Under the pieces are notes generated by a model. That model searched no databases. It worked only from the letters and a program-made list of their open reading frames with translations, and was not told the origin of the DNA. The translations under genes and the position numbers were made by a program. Shown one piece after another: positions 44,788 through 53,011 of a stretch of DNA of 64,000 nt. Source of the DNA: Paracoccaceae bacterium (lineage in GTDB: Bacteria > Pseudomonadota > Alphaproteobacteria > Rhodobacterales > Rhodobacteraceae); NCBI GenBank assembly GCA_016938875.1, contig JAFGTV010000008.1, positions 62,001 through 126,000 of the forward strand, in the 5' to 3' direction. Each line of letters starts with the position of its first letter. The stretch's first letter is position 1.

Positions 44788-45447
44788 ATGCGTATCCTGC
44801 TGATCGAGGACGACGCCGTGCTGGGCGCGGCCGTGCACGACCAGATTGCCGGGGACGGCCATAGCGTGGACTGGGTCAAGCGCCTGGATGCGGCGAGCGA
44901 TGCGATGGCCAGCACCGGCTACGAGCTCGTCTTGCTGGACCTCATGCTGCCCGATGGGCGGGGCATCCGATTTCTCAAGGAGTTGCGCGCCCGGGGCGAT
45001 GTAACCCCGGTGATCATCCTGACCGCGCTGGACCAGATCACGGATCGGATCGAGGGGCTGAACGCAGGGGCCGATGATTACCTGATCAAACCGTTCGACC
45101 TGGCGGAACTGTCGGCGCGGATCGGATCGGTCGCGCGGCGCTATACGGGCAACCCGAACCCGATCATCCGCCATGGCGCGCTGGATGTCGACCTGGCCGC
45201 GCGCAGCATCCGGCGCGACGGCACGCCGGTCCAGCTGACCGCCCGCGAATGGGCGCTGTTCGAGGCATTCCTGTCGCGACCCGCGCAATTGCTGTCAAAG
45301 GCCCAGCTCGAAGACAGGCTTTATGCCTTTGGCGCCGAGATCGAGAGCAACACGATCGAGGTCCATGTCAGCCGCCTGCGCAAGAAGCTGGGGGCCGATG
45401 TCATCCGCACCGAACGCGGACTGGGGTATCGGCTGGGCGCGCCATGA
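44788..45447 (+). CDS. OmpR/PhoB-family response regulator, QseB-like
   Basis: This 219-aa cytoplasmic regulator has a receiver domain (1-115) with acidic pocket D9/D10, phospho-acceptor D51 (LLDLMLPDGRG) and K101 (LIKPFD). A winged-helix DNA-binding domain follows, with TAREWALFEAFL and IEVHVSRLRKKLGADVIRTERGLGYRL. It is the partner of the kinase whose start overlaps its stop (ATGA), and it probably controls the divergent PepSY-cytochrome b genes and possibly the whole redox locus. Confidence 0.95.
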   Translation: MRILLIEDDAVLGAAVHDQIAGDGHSVDWVKRLDAASDAMASTGYELVLLDLMLPDGRGIRFLKELRARGDVTPVIILTALDQITDRIEGLNAGADDYLIKPFDLAELSARIGSVARRYTGNPNPIIRHGALDVDLAARSIRRDGTPVQLTAREWALFEAFLSRPAQLLSKAQLEDRLYAFGAEIESNTIEVHVSRLRKKLGADVIRTERGLGYRLGAP

Positions 45448-46817
45448 GGCTGCCGCGCAGCCTTCAGGCCCGCCTCGGGCTGTCGCTGGGGGCCGCGCTG
45501 ACGGTGCTGTGGCTGGCCACCGCCTATCTGACGGCGCTGAACCTGCGCAGCGAAATGGACGAGGTGTTCGACTCGGCGTTGCAGGAAACCGCACAGCGCC
45601 TGTTGCCGCTTGCCGTCGTGGAAATCGTCGGGCGTGACGACGATGGCATCACCCAACGCCTGGGGACGATCCGCGCGCATAACGAGTTTTTCACCTATAT
45701 CGTCCGCAACGCGCAGGGACGCATTCTGCTGCAATCCCATTCGGCCGATCCGGCGGTGTTCCCGACTTATGACGGGCCGGGGTTTCGGCAAACCGCGACC
45801 CACAGGCTTTATAACGACGACGCGCTGCGCGGCAGCATCACCATCACCGTGGCCGAGCCGCTGGATCACCGCGCGATGGTCGCGCGTGAAATCCAGGTGG
45901 GCCTCGGCTTGCCGCTGATCATCGTCCTTCCCGTCGCATTGCTGGCAATCGCCCTGGCCGTCCGGGCGAGCCTTGGGTCGGTTCGCCAGTTCCGCGAGCG
46001 GCTGGAGGCGCGCAATGCGCGCGATCTGTCCCCCGTGCCGGACGACGACATCCCCTTGGAAATCGTGCCGATGGCCACCACCCTGAATGCCCTGCTGAAC
46101 CGGTTGAAAGGGGCCTTTGATGCCGAGCGCAGCTTTGCGGCCAATGCCGCGCATGAATTGCGGACGCCCATCGCCGGGGCGATCGCGCAGGCCCAGCGCC
46201 TTCAGTCCGAAACCAACGAACCCGCGGCCAAGGCCCGGGCCGCCGACATAGAGGCGACCCTCAAACGGTTGACGCGCCTGTCCGAACGCCTGATGCAGCT
46301 TGCCCGCGCAGAGGGCAGCCGCCTGCGGCTGGATCAAACCTCTGACTTGCGCGGCGTGGCGCGCATCGTCATCGACGAAATGGCGCACGCGACCGCCGGG
46401 GACCGGATCAACCTGTCGCTTCCCGACATCCCGGTGATGTCCGACCTCGACCCCGACGCGTTTGGCATCCTGTGCCGGAACCTGGTCGAGAACGCCCTGC
46501 GCCACGGCGCAGAGGCAACGCCCGTCGAGGTATCGCTATCGCGCGACGGAACACTGGGCGTGGCAAACGCCGGCCCGGTTGTGCCCGGGGACAAGCTGGC
46601 CCGCCTGACAGCCCGGTTCGAGCGCGCGGACACGACCGCCGACGGCAGCGGGCTGGGCCTGGCCATCGTCGCGGCGATTTCGGACCGGATCGGGGGCCGG
46701 TTGACCCTGAACTCTCCCCGTCCCGGCCAAGCGGACGGGTTCGAGGCGCGCATCAAGCTGCCAGTCGCCCGGTCCCACTCTTCCGCCGCGATATCGGGCC
46801 CGGCCCCGGGGACATAA
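45444..46817 (+). CDS. Sensor histidine kinase, QseC-like
   Basis: This 457-aa inner-membrane kinase has two helices (about 12-33 and 153-174) bounding a periplasmic sensor of about 120 residues with no obvious cysteines. A HAMP-like linker and a dimerisation domain with phospho-accepting H237 (NAAHELRTPIAG) follow. The ATPase domain has NLVENALRHG and GSGLGLAIVAAI. It phosphorylates the response regulator encoded immediately upstream. The signal is unknown; metal or redox state is plausible given the neighbours. Confidence 0.94.
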   Translation: MRLPRSLQARLGLSLGAALTVLWLATAYLTALNLRSEMDEVFDSALQETAQRLLPLAVVEIVGRDDDGITQRLGTIRAHNEFFTYIVRNAQGRILLQSHSADPAVFPTYDGPGFRQTATHRLYNDDALRGSITITVAEPLDHRAMVAREIQVGLGLPLIIVLPVALLAIALAVRASLGSVRQFRERLEARNARDLSPVPDDDIPLEIVPMATTLNALLNRLKGAFDAERSFAANAAHELRTPIAGAIAQAQRLQSETNEPAAKARAADIEATLKRLTRLSERLMQLARAEGSRLRLDQTSDLRGVARIVIDEMAHATAGDRINLSLPDIPVMSDLDPDAFGILCRNLVENALRHGAEATPVEVSLSRDGTLGVANAGPVVPGDKLARLTARFERADTTADGSGLGLAIVAAISDRIGGRLTLNSPRPGQADGFEARIKLPVARSHSSAAISGPAPGT

Positions 46818-47035
46818 GGGCGGGCACCTCCCGGTGCGAGACGCCCCCGTTGCCCCCCCAACCCGGTGGACAAACGGGCCCCTGGCCCATCTTGCGGATC
46901 TCGATGAACGCGCTGAACCCTGGGATCGGGCGGCCATCCAAGGCCCGCGGCCGGGGGTTGCGACGCCGCCGCGAACAAGACGGGCGGGCCAATCTTCAAC
47001 GGCCCCTTGCCCCTGCCGTCACACCGCAGCGGACC

Positions 47036-47770
47036 TTACGAAAGTCCACCGTAAAGCGCGTCATAGTCCCACCCCAGCAGGGCGATTTCCTGTGCGCAAA
47101 GGCGCCCGATGCGCGCGACCTGCGCGGCATTCAACATGTGCGGGTTTTCCGCCCGGTCACGGTGTCCGGCCTTTTGGAATGGCAGCCCGTCGGGCGACAG
47201 CGGCAGCGAAAGCTGGGCCTTCAGCTGGGCCAGCGCGCCTTGTAAATCGTTATAGCGGATCAGCTGGTCCACCGCGATGCGCCCGTCGATCGTATAGATC
47301 GGCAGGTTGGAAAATCCCCGCACCCCGGCCGATGTGGGGTCGGCCTCGATGAGATCGAGAAAGTCATCGAACGCCAGCGCCAGCCCCCTGGCGTGCTGGC
47401 GCCAGCGCCAGAGCGAGATGAACCGGTCCCATGGGTCGCGCTCGATTGCGACCTTGTAATAGGTGTCCCAAACGCGCGCCCCGGCGGCCTTTTGCACGGC
47501 CTGGGCATCCATGTGCTCGCGGTAGCGGGTGCCGGGCGGCCAGCCCAGACCATAGCGGCACAGGCGCTTTACGCCCTTCTCAAGGCGCGCATGCCGGGTC
47601 ACCGTGTTGGCGGTGTCCCACACACCCACCGGCAGCGGCAGGTTCTCGGGCGCGGTGGTGATCCAGTCCCCGGGCTGCAACGCGCCGGACAACCATTTTT
47701 CGACCGAGGTTCCGGCGGTCTTGCGCGTCTTGAGAAAGATATAACGATGGGTGTGAGAAACGATCGTCAA
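47036..47770 (-). CDS. Sulfotransferase family 2 domain protein
   Basis: This 244-aa PAPS-dependent sulfotransferase-like protein has a 5'-phosphosulfate loop in IFLKTRKTAGTSVEKWL and a 3'-phosphate segment in VAIERDPWDRFISLW, followed by the family's IDQLIRYNDL-like region. It should sulfate a carbohydrate. The start is TTG at 47770, whose TTGA overlaps the stop of the glycosyltransferase gene. The three genes from 49418 down to 47036 form one overlapping unit. Confidence 0.85.
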   Translation of the reverse strand: MTIVSHTHRYIFLKTRKTAGTSVEKWLSGALQPGDWITTAPENLPLPVGVWDTANTVTRHARLEKGVKRLCRYGLGWPPGTRYREHMDAQAVQKAAGARVWDTYYKVAIERDPWDRFISLWRWRQHARGLALAFDDFLDLIEADPTSAGVRGFSNLPIYTIDGRIAVDQLIRYNDLQGALAQLKAQLSLPLSPDGLPFQKAGHRDRAENPHMLNAAQVARIGRLCAQEIALLGWDYDALYGGLS

Positions 47771-48825
47771 GCGCGCGTCCCCTTTTCCAACGCCGCGTGC
47801 GCGATCCCTGCGAGGAGTCCAGCCGCCGCGTCGATATGGAACCGGGCGCGAAAGGTGTCCTGCGCCGCCGCGGCCATCTTTTCACGCGTTTCGGGGGCAT
47901 CCAACAACGCCTCGATCGCGTCTGCCATGGCCTCGGCGTCCTCTTGTGGCACGACCAGGCCATCGGTGCCGGGGGTAAAGATGAACCGCGCGCCGACCGT
48001 ATCGGTCGTGACCACCGGGACGCCGGCCTGCATCGCCTCGATATAGACGAAGCCAAAGGGTTCACTGCGCGAGGGGCAGGCAAAAACGTCGATGCCGTCG
48101 AAAAAGGCGGGCTTGTCGGCATTGCCGATCCAGCCGCGAAACTCTGCCTCGACCCCCTCGGCCTGCGCCAGCCGTTGCAGGGGGGCCATCTCGGGGCCAG
48201 TGCCGCCCACCACCAGGCGGACGGGCCGTCCACGCGCCGCCAACACACCACAGCTGCGCAACAGCACGTCGAACCCCTTGCGTGGGACCATGCGGCCCAG
48301 GGTGCCGATCACGGGCGGGGTGTGCACGACCGCGGGATGCGGTCGCGCTGCACCGATCAGGAAGTTGGGCAGCAGGTAGATCCGATCGGGCGGCATTCCC
48401 AGCCGTTGAACCAGCGCGTGCATCTCGTTGCTGGTCACGATTATTCCATCCGCCCCCAAAAGGCGCGCAACCGTATGCTCGCGCGTCGCGCCGCAACGGC
48501 TGAGCACCGGGATCCGCCCGCCCAGGGCCCGAAGGGCGGGCGTCAGCCCCTTGCTTGCGAAGGCCAGCGCGAGGTCGGCGCCGAACTCGTTTGCCGCGCG
48601 CCGGATCATCCGCGCCTGCATCCATGCGAACGGGCGCGGCTTGCGCGGCCAACGCGTGGTCAGGACCGTCACCCCCAGGCCGCGCAGGTCATCGACGAAG
48701 GGGGACGTTTCCAGGACGACGGCCAGCACGGCATGGCCCGCACGGCGCAACGCATCGGCATAGGGCACGATGCTTTGTTGCAACCCACCGCCGCGGCCGC
48801 CTGTCATGACCAGCAAGATGCGCAT
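47767..48825 (-). CDS. Glycosyltransferase family 4
   Basis: This 352-aa GT-B retaining glycosyltransferase has an N-terminal MRILLVMTGGRGGGLQQS acceptor-side loop, a central GTLGRMVPRKGFDVLL, the nucleotide-sugar site SEPFGFVYIEAMQAGVPVV with the E-x7-E arrangement, and a C-terminal GLVVPQEDAEAMADAI. It adds a sugar to a surface or exported glycan. The ATG overlaps the preceding sulfotransferase stop by 1 bp (TGATG). Confidence 0.92.
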   Translation of the reverse strand: MRILLVMTGGRGGGLQQSIVPYADALRRAGHAVLAVVLETSPFVDDLRGLGVTVLTTRWPRKPRPFAWMQARMIRRAANEFGADLALAFASKGLTPALRALGGRIPVLSRCGATREHTVARLLGADGIIVTSNEMHALVQRLGMPPDRIYLLPNFLIGAARPHPAVVHTPPVIGTLGRMVPRKGFDVLLRSCGVLAARGRPVRLVVGGTGPEMAPLQRLAQAEGVEAEFRGWIGNADKPAFFDGIDVFACPSRSEPFGFVYIEAMQAGVPVVTTDTVGARFIFTPGTDGLVVPQEDAEAMADAIEALLDAPETREKMAAAAQDTFRARFHIDAAAGLLAGIAHAALEKGTRA

Positions 48826-49418
48826 CAGCGGCGCTTGCGCCTGAGCCGGGCCAGCCAGCCACCCCCGCCGACTGCCGCGTTGTTGGCATGGGGAAAGGGC
48901 TGCCGGGGCACGCGCTCGCCCAGGAAATCGCACAGCGGTTCCCATCCGGCGCCGCCGACGATGTCGAACACCAACAGCTTGCCCGGCCGATCCGCGAAAT
49001 AGGCGCGCACGGCGGCCTCGTGGCTTTGCATGGTCGCGATGTAATGCGCCTCGTTGCCCACCGGGCTGCCGCGCCCCTGGCCATAGATCAGTTCCCGCAT
49101 CGGCGTGCCCTGATCCCCGAAAAAGCGCAGTTGCGAGGCGATCCAGCTTTGCGGATCGCGCACCGTCAGGATGAATTTCGCATCGGGCCACATTTCGTCC
49201 ATCTCGCGAAACACCAACGGCCAGGGATTGTCCTGAAAGGCGTCAAAGCGCTGTGACAATGCCCGGGCGTGATCGAGATAGGTCTGGGCGATATCGGGGT
49301 CGTGGTTGTGGTCCGGACCGGTCACGCGATAGCCCAACCGCCTCAGCGCCCGTTTGAGGGACGAGGTTCCGGTCTTGTGGAATCCGATCCCAAAAACCTT
49401 GTCGGTGTGGCGCACCAT
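48825..49418 (-). CDS. Sulfotransferase-like protein (Sulfotransfer_4 type)
   Basis: This 197-aa protein starts VFGIGFHKTGTSSLKRALRR, the P-loop-like PAPS-binding motif of bacterial sulfotransferases, and has FILTVRDPQSWIAS as the 3'-phosphate segment. It is somewhat short for the family but has both motifs. It is first in the sulfotransferase-glycosyltransferase-sulfotransferase unit and overlaps the glycosyltransferase start by 1 bp. Confidence 0.85.
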   Translation of the reverse strand: MVRHTDKVFGIGFHKTGTSSLKRALRRLGYRVTGPDHNHDPDIAQTYLDHARALSQRFDAFQDNPWPLVFREMDEMWPDAKFILTVRDPQSWIASQLRFFGDQGTPMRELIYGQGRGSPVGNEAHYIATMQSHEAAVRAYFADRPGKLLVFDIVGGAGWEPLCDFLGERVPRQPFPHANNAAVGGGGWLARLRRKRR

Positions 49419-49686
49419 GTGCGACCCCTTCTGACGCCCTGCCTTCGCCCTCTAGCAAGAGCGTGCTGGCTTGTCCATATCCGCCGCCTTTCCGGCCCGG
49501 CACGGGCCCGGCGCGCTGGATGAATTCGCCGCTGTGCGCCCTCCTGGGCAAGGCACGGCCTTTGCCGTTGCCACCCTGGGGCCGCGCCCGCATCCGCAAG
49601 GGGCAGATCCCGCGCGCCGCCCCCGGATCATGGCCAGCGGCGGCGCGTAGCCCACTGCCCCCCGTCGCGACGAGGCCCCCTGGCCG

Positions 49687-50466
49687 TCACAAGTCCGCTG
49701 AATAGCCAAGGCGCAGGAAATCCTGGGCGTGCAGGCGCGCGACGATCTCATGCGCCTCATCGGTGTAATAGCGTGCCAGCGATTCCCCCGAATCCGTGCG
49801 CTTGCCCACCCGCTCCAGGGGGTGAACCGCGTCCTCCCCCCAAAGGCGGCGTTCGATCAGGGCCAGGTCCGCCTCCAGCGTCTCGACCCGGCCGATATGG
49901 TCGAACATGTCCAGCGGCAGCAGCATCAACTCGGTTTGCGGGGCCCAATGCGCGTCGCGCCAGACCCCCCCATTGTCCAGAAACCGGCAAAAGGTGGTGA
50001 AATCGGGACGCGTGTCGGGATCGGCCCCCAGCATCGTGGCAAAGCGGCGCAACCGGACCGGATTGTCGGCCAGCTCGATCTTGGAGCGATAGGCCGACAG
50101 AACGCGCGCAAACGGGTTGCGCACGATGGTGAACTTGAACACCGCATCGGTGGCCAGCGACGCGACATGGGCGCGGCGCATCAGCTGCGGGCGCAGCATC
50201 CGCCCCATGTCGCCCTTGCCGGGCACCGGGCGGCAAAAACTGGAATGCTTGGCAAGCATCCGGGCGATGGTGGAATTCGCGGCCTTTGGCACACGGTTGT
50301 AAAAAAACCCGTCCTCGGGCGAGAAGGCGCCGCGATGCTCGACATGAAAAAGGCTGACGCGGCCCTTGTAGGGATAGCGGCGATAGAATGGATAAACCGC
50401 ACGGAACAGCGGGCGGGCCACCCGATTGCTCAGATCTTGCGACGGGTCTTTGCGAAACTGGTTCAT
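49687..50466 (-). CDS. Sulfotransferase family protein (carbohydrate type)
   Basis: This 259-aa protein resembles chondroitin/HNK-type sulfotransferases. It has a FFYNRVPKAANSTIARML PAPS loop and a FTIVRNPFARVLSAYRSK 3'-phosphate motif. The ATG at 50466 is chosen although the frame is open to 50856; nothing upstream is conserved. It lies 268 bp upstream of the other sulfotransferase unit on the same strand. No signal peptide is visible, so it likely acts on a precursor in the cytoplasm. Confidence 0.85.
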   Translation of the reverse strand: MNQFRKDPSQDLSNRVARPLFRAVYPFYRRYPYKGRVSLFHVEHRGAFSPEDGFFYNRVPKAANSTIARMLAKHSSFCRPVPGKGDMGRMLRPQLMRRAHVASLATDAVFKFTIVRNPFARVLSAYRSKIELADNPVRLRRFATMLGADPDTRPDFTTFCRFLDNGGVWRDAHWAPQTELMLLPLDMFDHIGRVETLEADLALIERRLWGEDAVHPLERVGKRTDSGESLARYYTDEAHEIVARLHAQDFLRLGYSADL

Positions 50467-50797
50467 TGCGGGCCTTCGGGGCTGATCAGGGCAGCGATTG
50501 ACGCGGCGATTTCCTGGACCGCGGCTTGTCACGGCGCGGTTTCGAGGAGAAAGCGGTTTCCCGTCGCTTTTCTGCGGGCCGGGTCCACCAGTCAAGCCGT
50601 TCCTGCCGGGCGGCCCCAAGGCGGCGCAACGCCGTGCCATGGCCCGTGTCCCGGCGCATCGCCCCCACGCATCCCCCCAGAACGGTGCCGCTGCGCGCCC
50701 GGAACGTGGTGCCAGCCCCCCATTCTGCGCGGCCCGCATCCGCCGCCCGCATCCGCCGCCCGCAGCGGTATCACGGCTTGCGCACCTGCAAACCGGC
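50467..50797. other. 331-bp non-coding stretch
   Basis: Between the P-type ATPase stop and the sulfotransferase start (both minus strand) I see no conserved frame on either strand. It must contain the sulfotransferase promoter. Its only structure is the short tandem repeat at 50733-50764. Confidence 0.6.
50733..50764. repeat. 13-bp tandem repeat CCCGCATCCGCCG, 2.5 copies
   Basis: Two exact copies (50733-50745 and 50746-50758) and a 6-bp partial third copy lie in the non-coding gap just past the P-type ATPase gene. Probably a slippage product. Confidence 0.85.
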
Positions 50798-52705
50798 CTA
50801 TCGGGGCTGCCCCACCGCCGCAGACCCCCGGCGCGTTGCGTCGTGGTCCGCGCCAAGGCGGGCGGTCTGGCGCGGCCGGATCCGTAGCGCCCGCAGCGCG
50901 TTCAGAATAACGGCGACATCGATCGCCTCTTGCAGCAGGGCCCCCTGCACCGGGGTCAGATAGCCCAACGCCGCCGCGATCATCCCCGCGACCGACAGGC
51001 CGATCCCTGCGATGACACTTTCCAACGCGATCCGGCGCGATCCGCGGGCGATCTCAAGTCCCGGCAACAGGCGGTCCAGGTGATCGACCAACAGCACCAC
51101 ATCCGCCGCCTCGGCCGAGGCCGCGGCGCCGCGCGCGCCCATCGCCACGCCGATATCGGCAGCGGCCAATGCCGGGGCATCGTTGACGCCGTCGCCCACC
51201 ATCATCACCGGGCCATTCTTGCGCTCGCTCAGCACCAGCAGAACCTTTTGATCGGGCGACAGATCGGCGCGCACCGCGTCCAGACCCAGCCCCGCGGTCA
51301 CCGATTGCGCCACCGCGTGACGGTCGCCGGTGGCCAGCAGGATCCGCTCAATCCCGCTGCGCCGCAGACCGGCCAACAGCGCGTCCGTCCCCGAGCGCAG
51401 CGCGTCCGCCATCACCATGTGACCGGCCAGCTTTCCGTCGACCGACAAGGCAACGGTGATCGCGCCGGGTTCCCGCACCGTGTGGTCCGCGCCGCCCATG
51501 TTGGACTGTGCGGCGATGAAACCGACCCCGCCGACCCGGACCTGACGGTCGTCAACGGTGCCCGAAACCCCCTCTCCGGGCGTCTCGACCACCTGCGCGG
51601 GGATCGACAGCAGCAGGCCGCGCGCCCGCGCCTCGGCCACGATGGCCAGGGCGATGGGATGTTTCGACGCCTGATCCAGCGCGGCGGCGAAATACAGAAC
51701 CTCGTCCTCGGTCAGGCTGCCGCGCGGCTCGATCGCGACGATCTTCGGACGGCCGTCGGTCAATGTGCCGGTCTTGTCCAGGATCAGCGTGCGGATGCGG
51801 CCCAGCGCCTCCAGGGGTTTTGCGCCCTTGATCAGCACCCCGTAATGCGCCGCCCGCGACAGACCCGCCACCAGCGCCACCGGCACCGCCAGGATCAGCG
51901 GGCACGGCGTTGCGACGACCAGCACGGCAACCGCCCGGATCGGATCGCCGGTCAACCACCAGGCCGCCGTGGCCAGAACGACCGTGACCGCCAAGAACCC
52001 CAGCGAATAGCGATCGGCAAGCCGCGCCATCGGCGCCTTTGATTTTTGCGCCGCCTCGACCAGACGGACGATCCCGGCATAGGTGCTGTCCGCCGCGCGG
52101 CGCGTGGCGCGCAGGTCGAACGCGTCGCCGGCATTGGTCGCGCCGCTCATCACGTCCTGGCCACGGGCCAGCCGCGCGGGCATCGACTCGCCGGTCAGGG
52201 CCGACTGGTCCAGAACCGCCCCATCGCTGGCCACGGTGCCATCGACGGGGGCCACGTCGCCCTGCCGGATAAGCAGCAGATCGCCCGGTTCGATCTGCTC
52301 CAGCGGCACCTCGTCCAGCGCGCCGTTGCGGTGGCGCGACGCGGTGCGCGGCACCCGCGACAGCAGATCGCTCATCTCGCGCCGCGCGCGCCCTTCGGCA
52401 AAACTCTCGAGGAAGGTGCCCCCCGAATACATCAGCGCCACCACCGCCGCCGCCAGCGTCTCGCCGAAGATCAACGCGGCCGTCATCGACAGCGCCGCGA
52501 CGATGTCCAACCCGACCTCGCCCTTCCACAGGCTGCGAATGATCTCGACGACCAGCGCCACCAAGACCGGCACCACCCCGACCCACCACGCCACGCTGGC
52601 CAGCCCCGGCAGCCCGGCCAGCGACAGGCCCAGCCCCGCAGCCAACCCGGCCAGCGCAGTTGCCACCAGCGCGACATTCAAACGATCAGCCAACACGGCG
52701 TTCAT
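50798..52705 (-). CDS. P1B-type heavy-metal-translocating ATPase with TPC motif
   Basis: This 635-aa inner-membrane pump has about eight helices. The transport-site helix reads VVATPCPLILAVPVAL, a TPC instead of the common CPC or SPC. The phosphorylation site is ILDKTGTLTDG, the P1B-specific HP is in SKHPIALAIV, and the hinge is MVGDGVNDAPAL. There is no N-terminal metal-binding domain and the N-terminus is short. The ATG at 52705 is preceded by non-coding sequence. TPC pumps include proposed Ni/Fe exporters, but the metal cannot be assigned. Confidence 0.92.
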   Translation of the reverse strand: MNAVLADRLNVALVATALAGLAAGLGLSLAGLPGLASVAWWVGVVPVLVALVVEIIRSLWKGEVGLDIVAALSMTAALIFGETLAAAVVALMYSGGTFLESFAEGRARREMSDLLSRVPRTASRHRNGALDEVPLEQIEPGDLLLIRQGDVAPVDGTVASDGAVLDQSALTGESMPARLARGQDVMSGATNAGDAFDLRATRRAADSTYAGIVRLVEAAQKSKAPMARLADRYSLGFLAVTVVLATAAWWLTGDPIRAVAVLVVATPCPLILAVPVALVAGLSRAAHYGVLIKGAKPLEALGRIRTLILDKTGTLTDGRPKIVAIEPRGSLTEDEVLYFAAALDQASKHPIALAIVAEARARGLLLSIPAQVVETPGEGVSGTVDDRQVRVGGVGFIAAQSNMGGADHTVREPGAITVALSVDGKLAGHMVMADALRSGTDALLAGLRRSGIERILLATGDRHAVAQSVTAGLGLDAVRADLSPDQKVLLVLSERKNGPVMMVGDGVNDAPALAAADIGVAMGARGAAASAEAADVVLLVDHLDRLLPGLEIARGSRRIALESVIAGIGLSVAGMIAAALGYLTPVQGALLQEAIDVAVILNALRALRIRPRQTARLGADHDATRRGSAAVGQPR

Positions 52706-53011
52706 GTGACAGTTTTTCCCAAACTTGTGCCGGGCCGTCGCGACCCGGTGGCCGCCCGGAACCCTGGCCGATCCCCGCGCGGCAAGACTGCACGCCATCG
52801 CGTCGACGGCGACGGCGACGGCCCGCGGGACAGCTTAGGGGCGATGCCGACCGCCTCCAAGTGTCGCTTTGTCGCTTGGGGGCGCGCACGGGCGCCAGGG
52901 CGCACGGGGGCCAAAGCCGGGGCATCCCCATGCCCGCCATCATCGCGGACCTCACCCGACCCGGCCGCGCAACCGGGCCGGCCCGATCGCAGCCCGAGCC
53001 CCCAAAGTCCC
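52706..53011. other. 306-bp non-coding stretch upstream of the metal ATPase
   Basis: Holds the ATPase promoter on the minus strand and the 3' end region of the ABC operon. No conserved frame, repeat or clear metal-regulator dyad was seen. Confidence 0.6.

Noticed and set aside
46818-47035. Possible small gene or tRNA after the sensor kinase
   Set aside because: The 218-bp gap has short open frames without a ribosome-binding site or conserved composition, and no cloverleaf could be drawn.
49494-49508. Hairpin GGCCCG-GCA-CGGGCC between sulfotransferase genes
   Set aside because: The stem is short, no T-tract follows on either strand, and such dyads arise by chance in GC-rich sequence.
50526-50963. 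145-codon plus-strand frame over the ATPase 3' end and adjacent gap
   Set aside because: Arginine/proline/serine-rich shadow, partly antisense to the ATPase, with no recognised motif.
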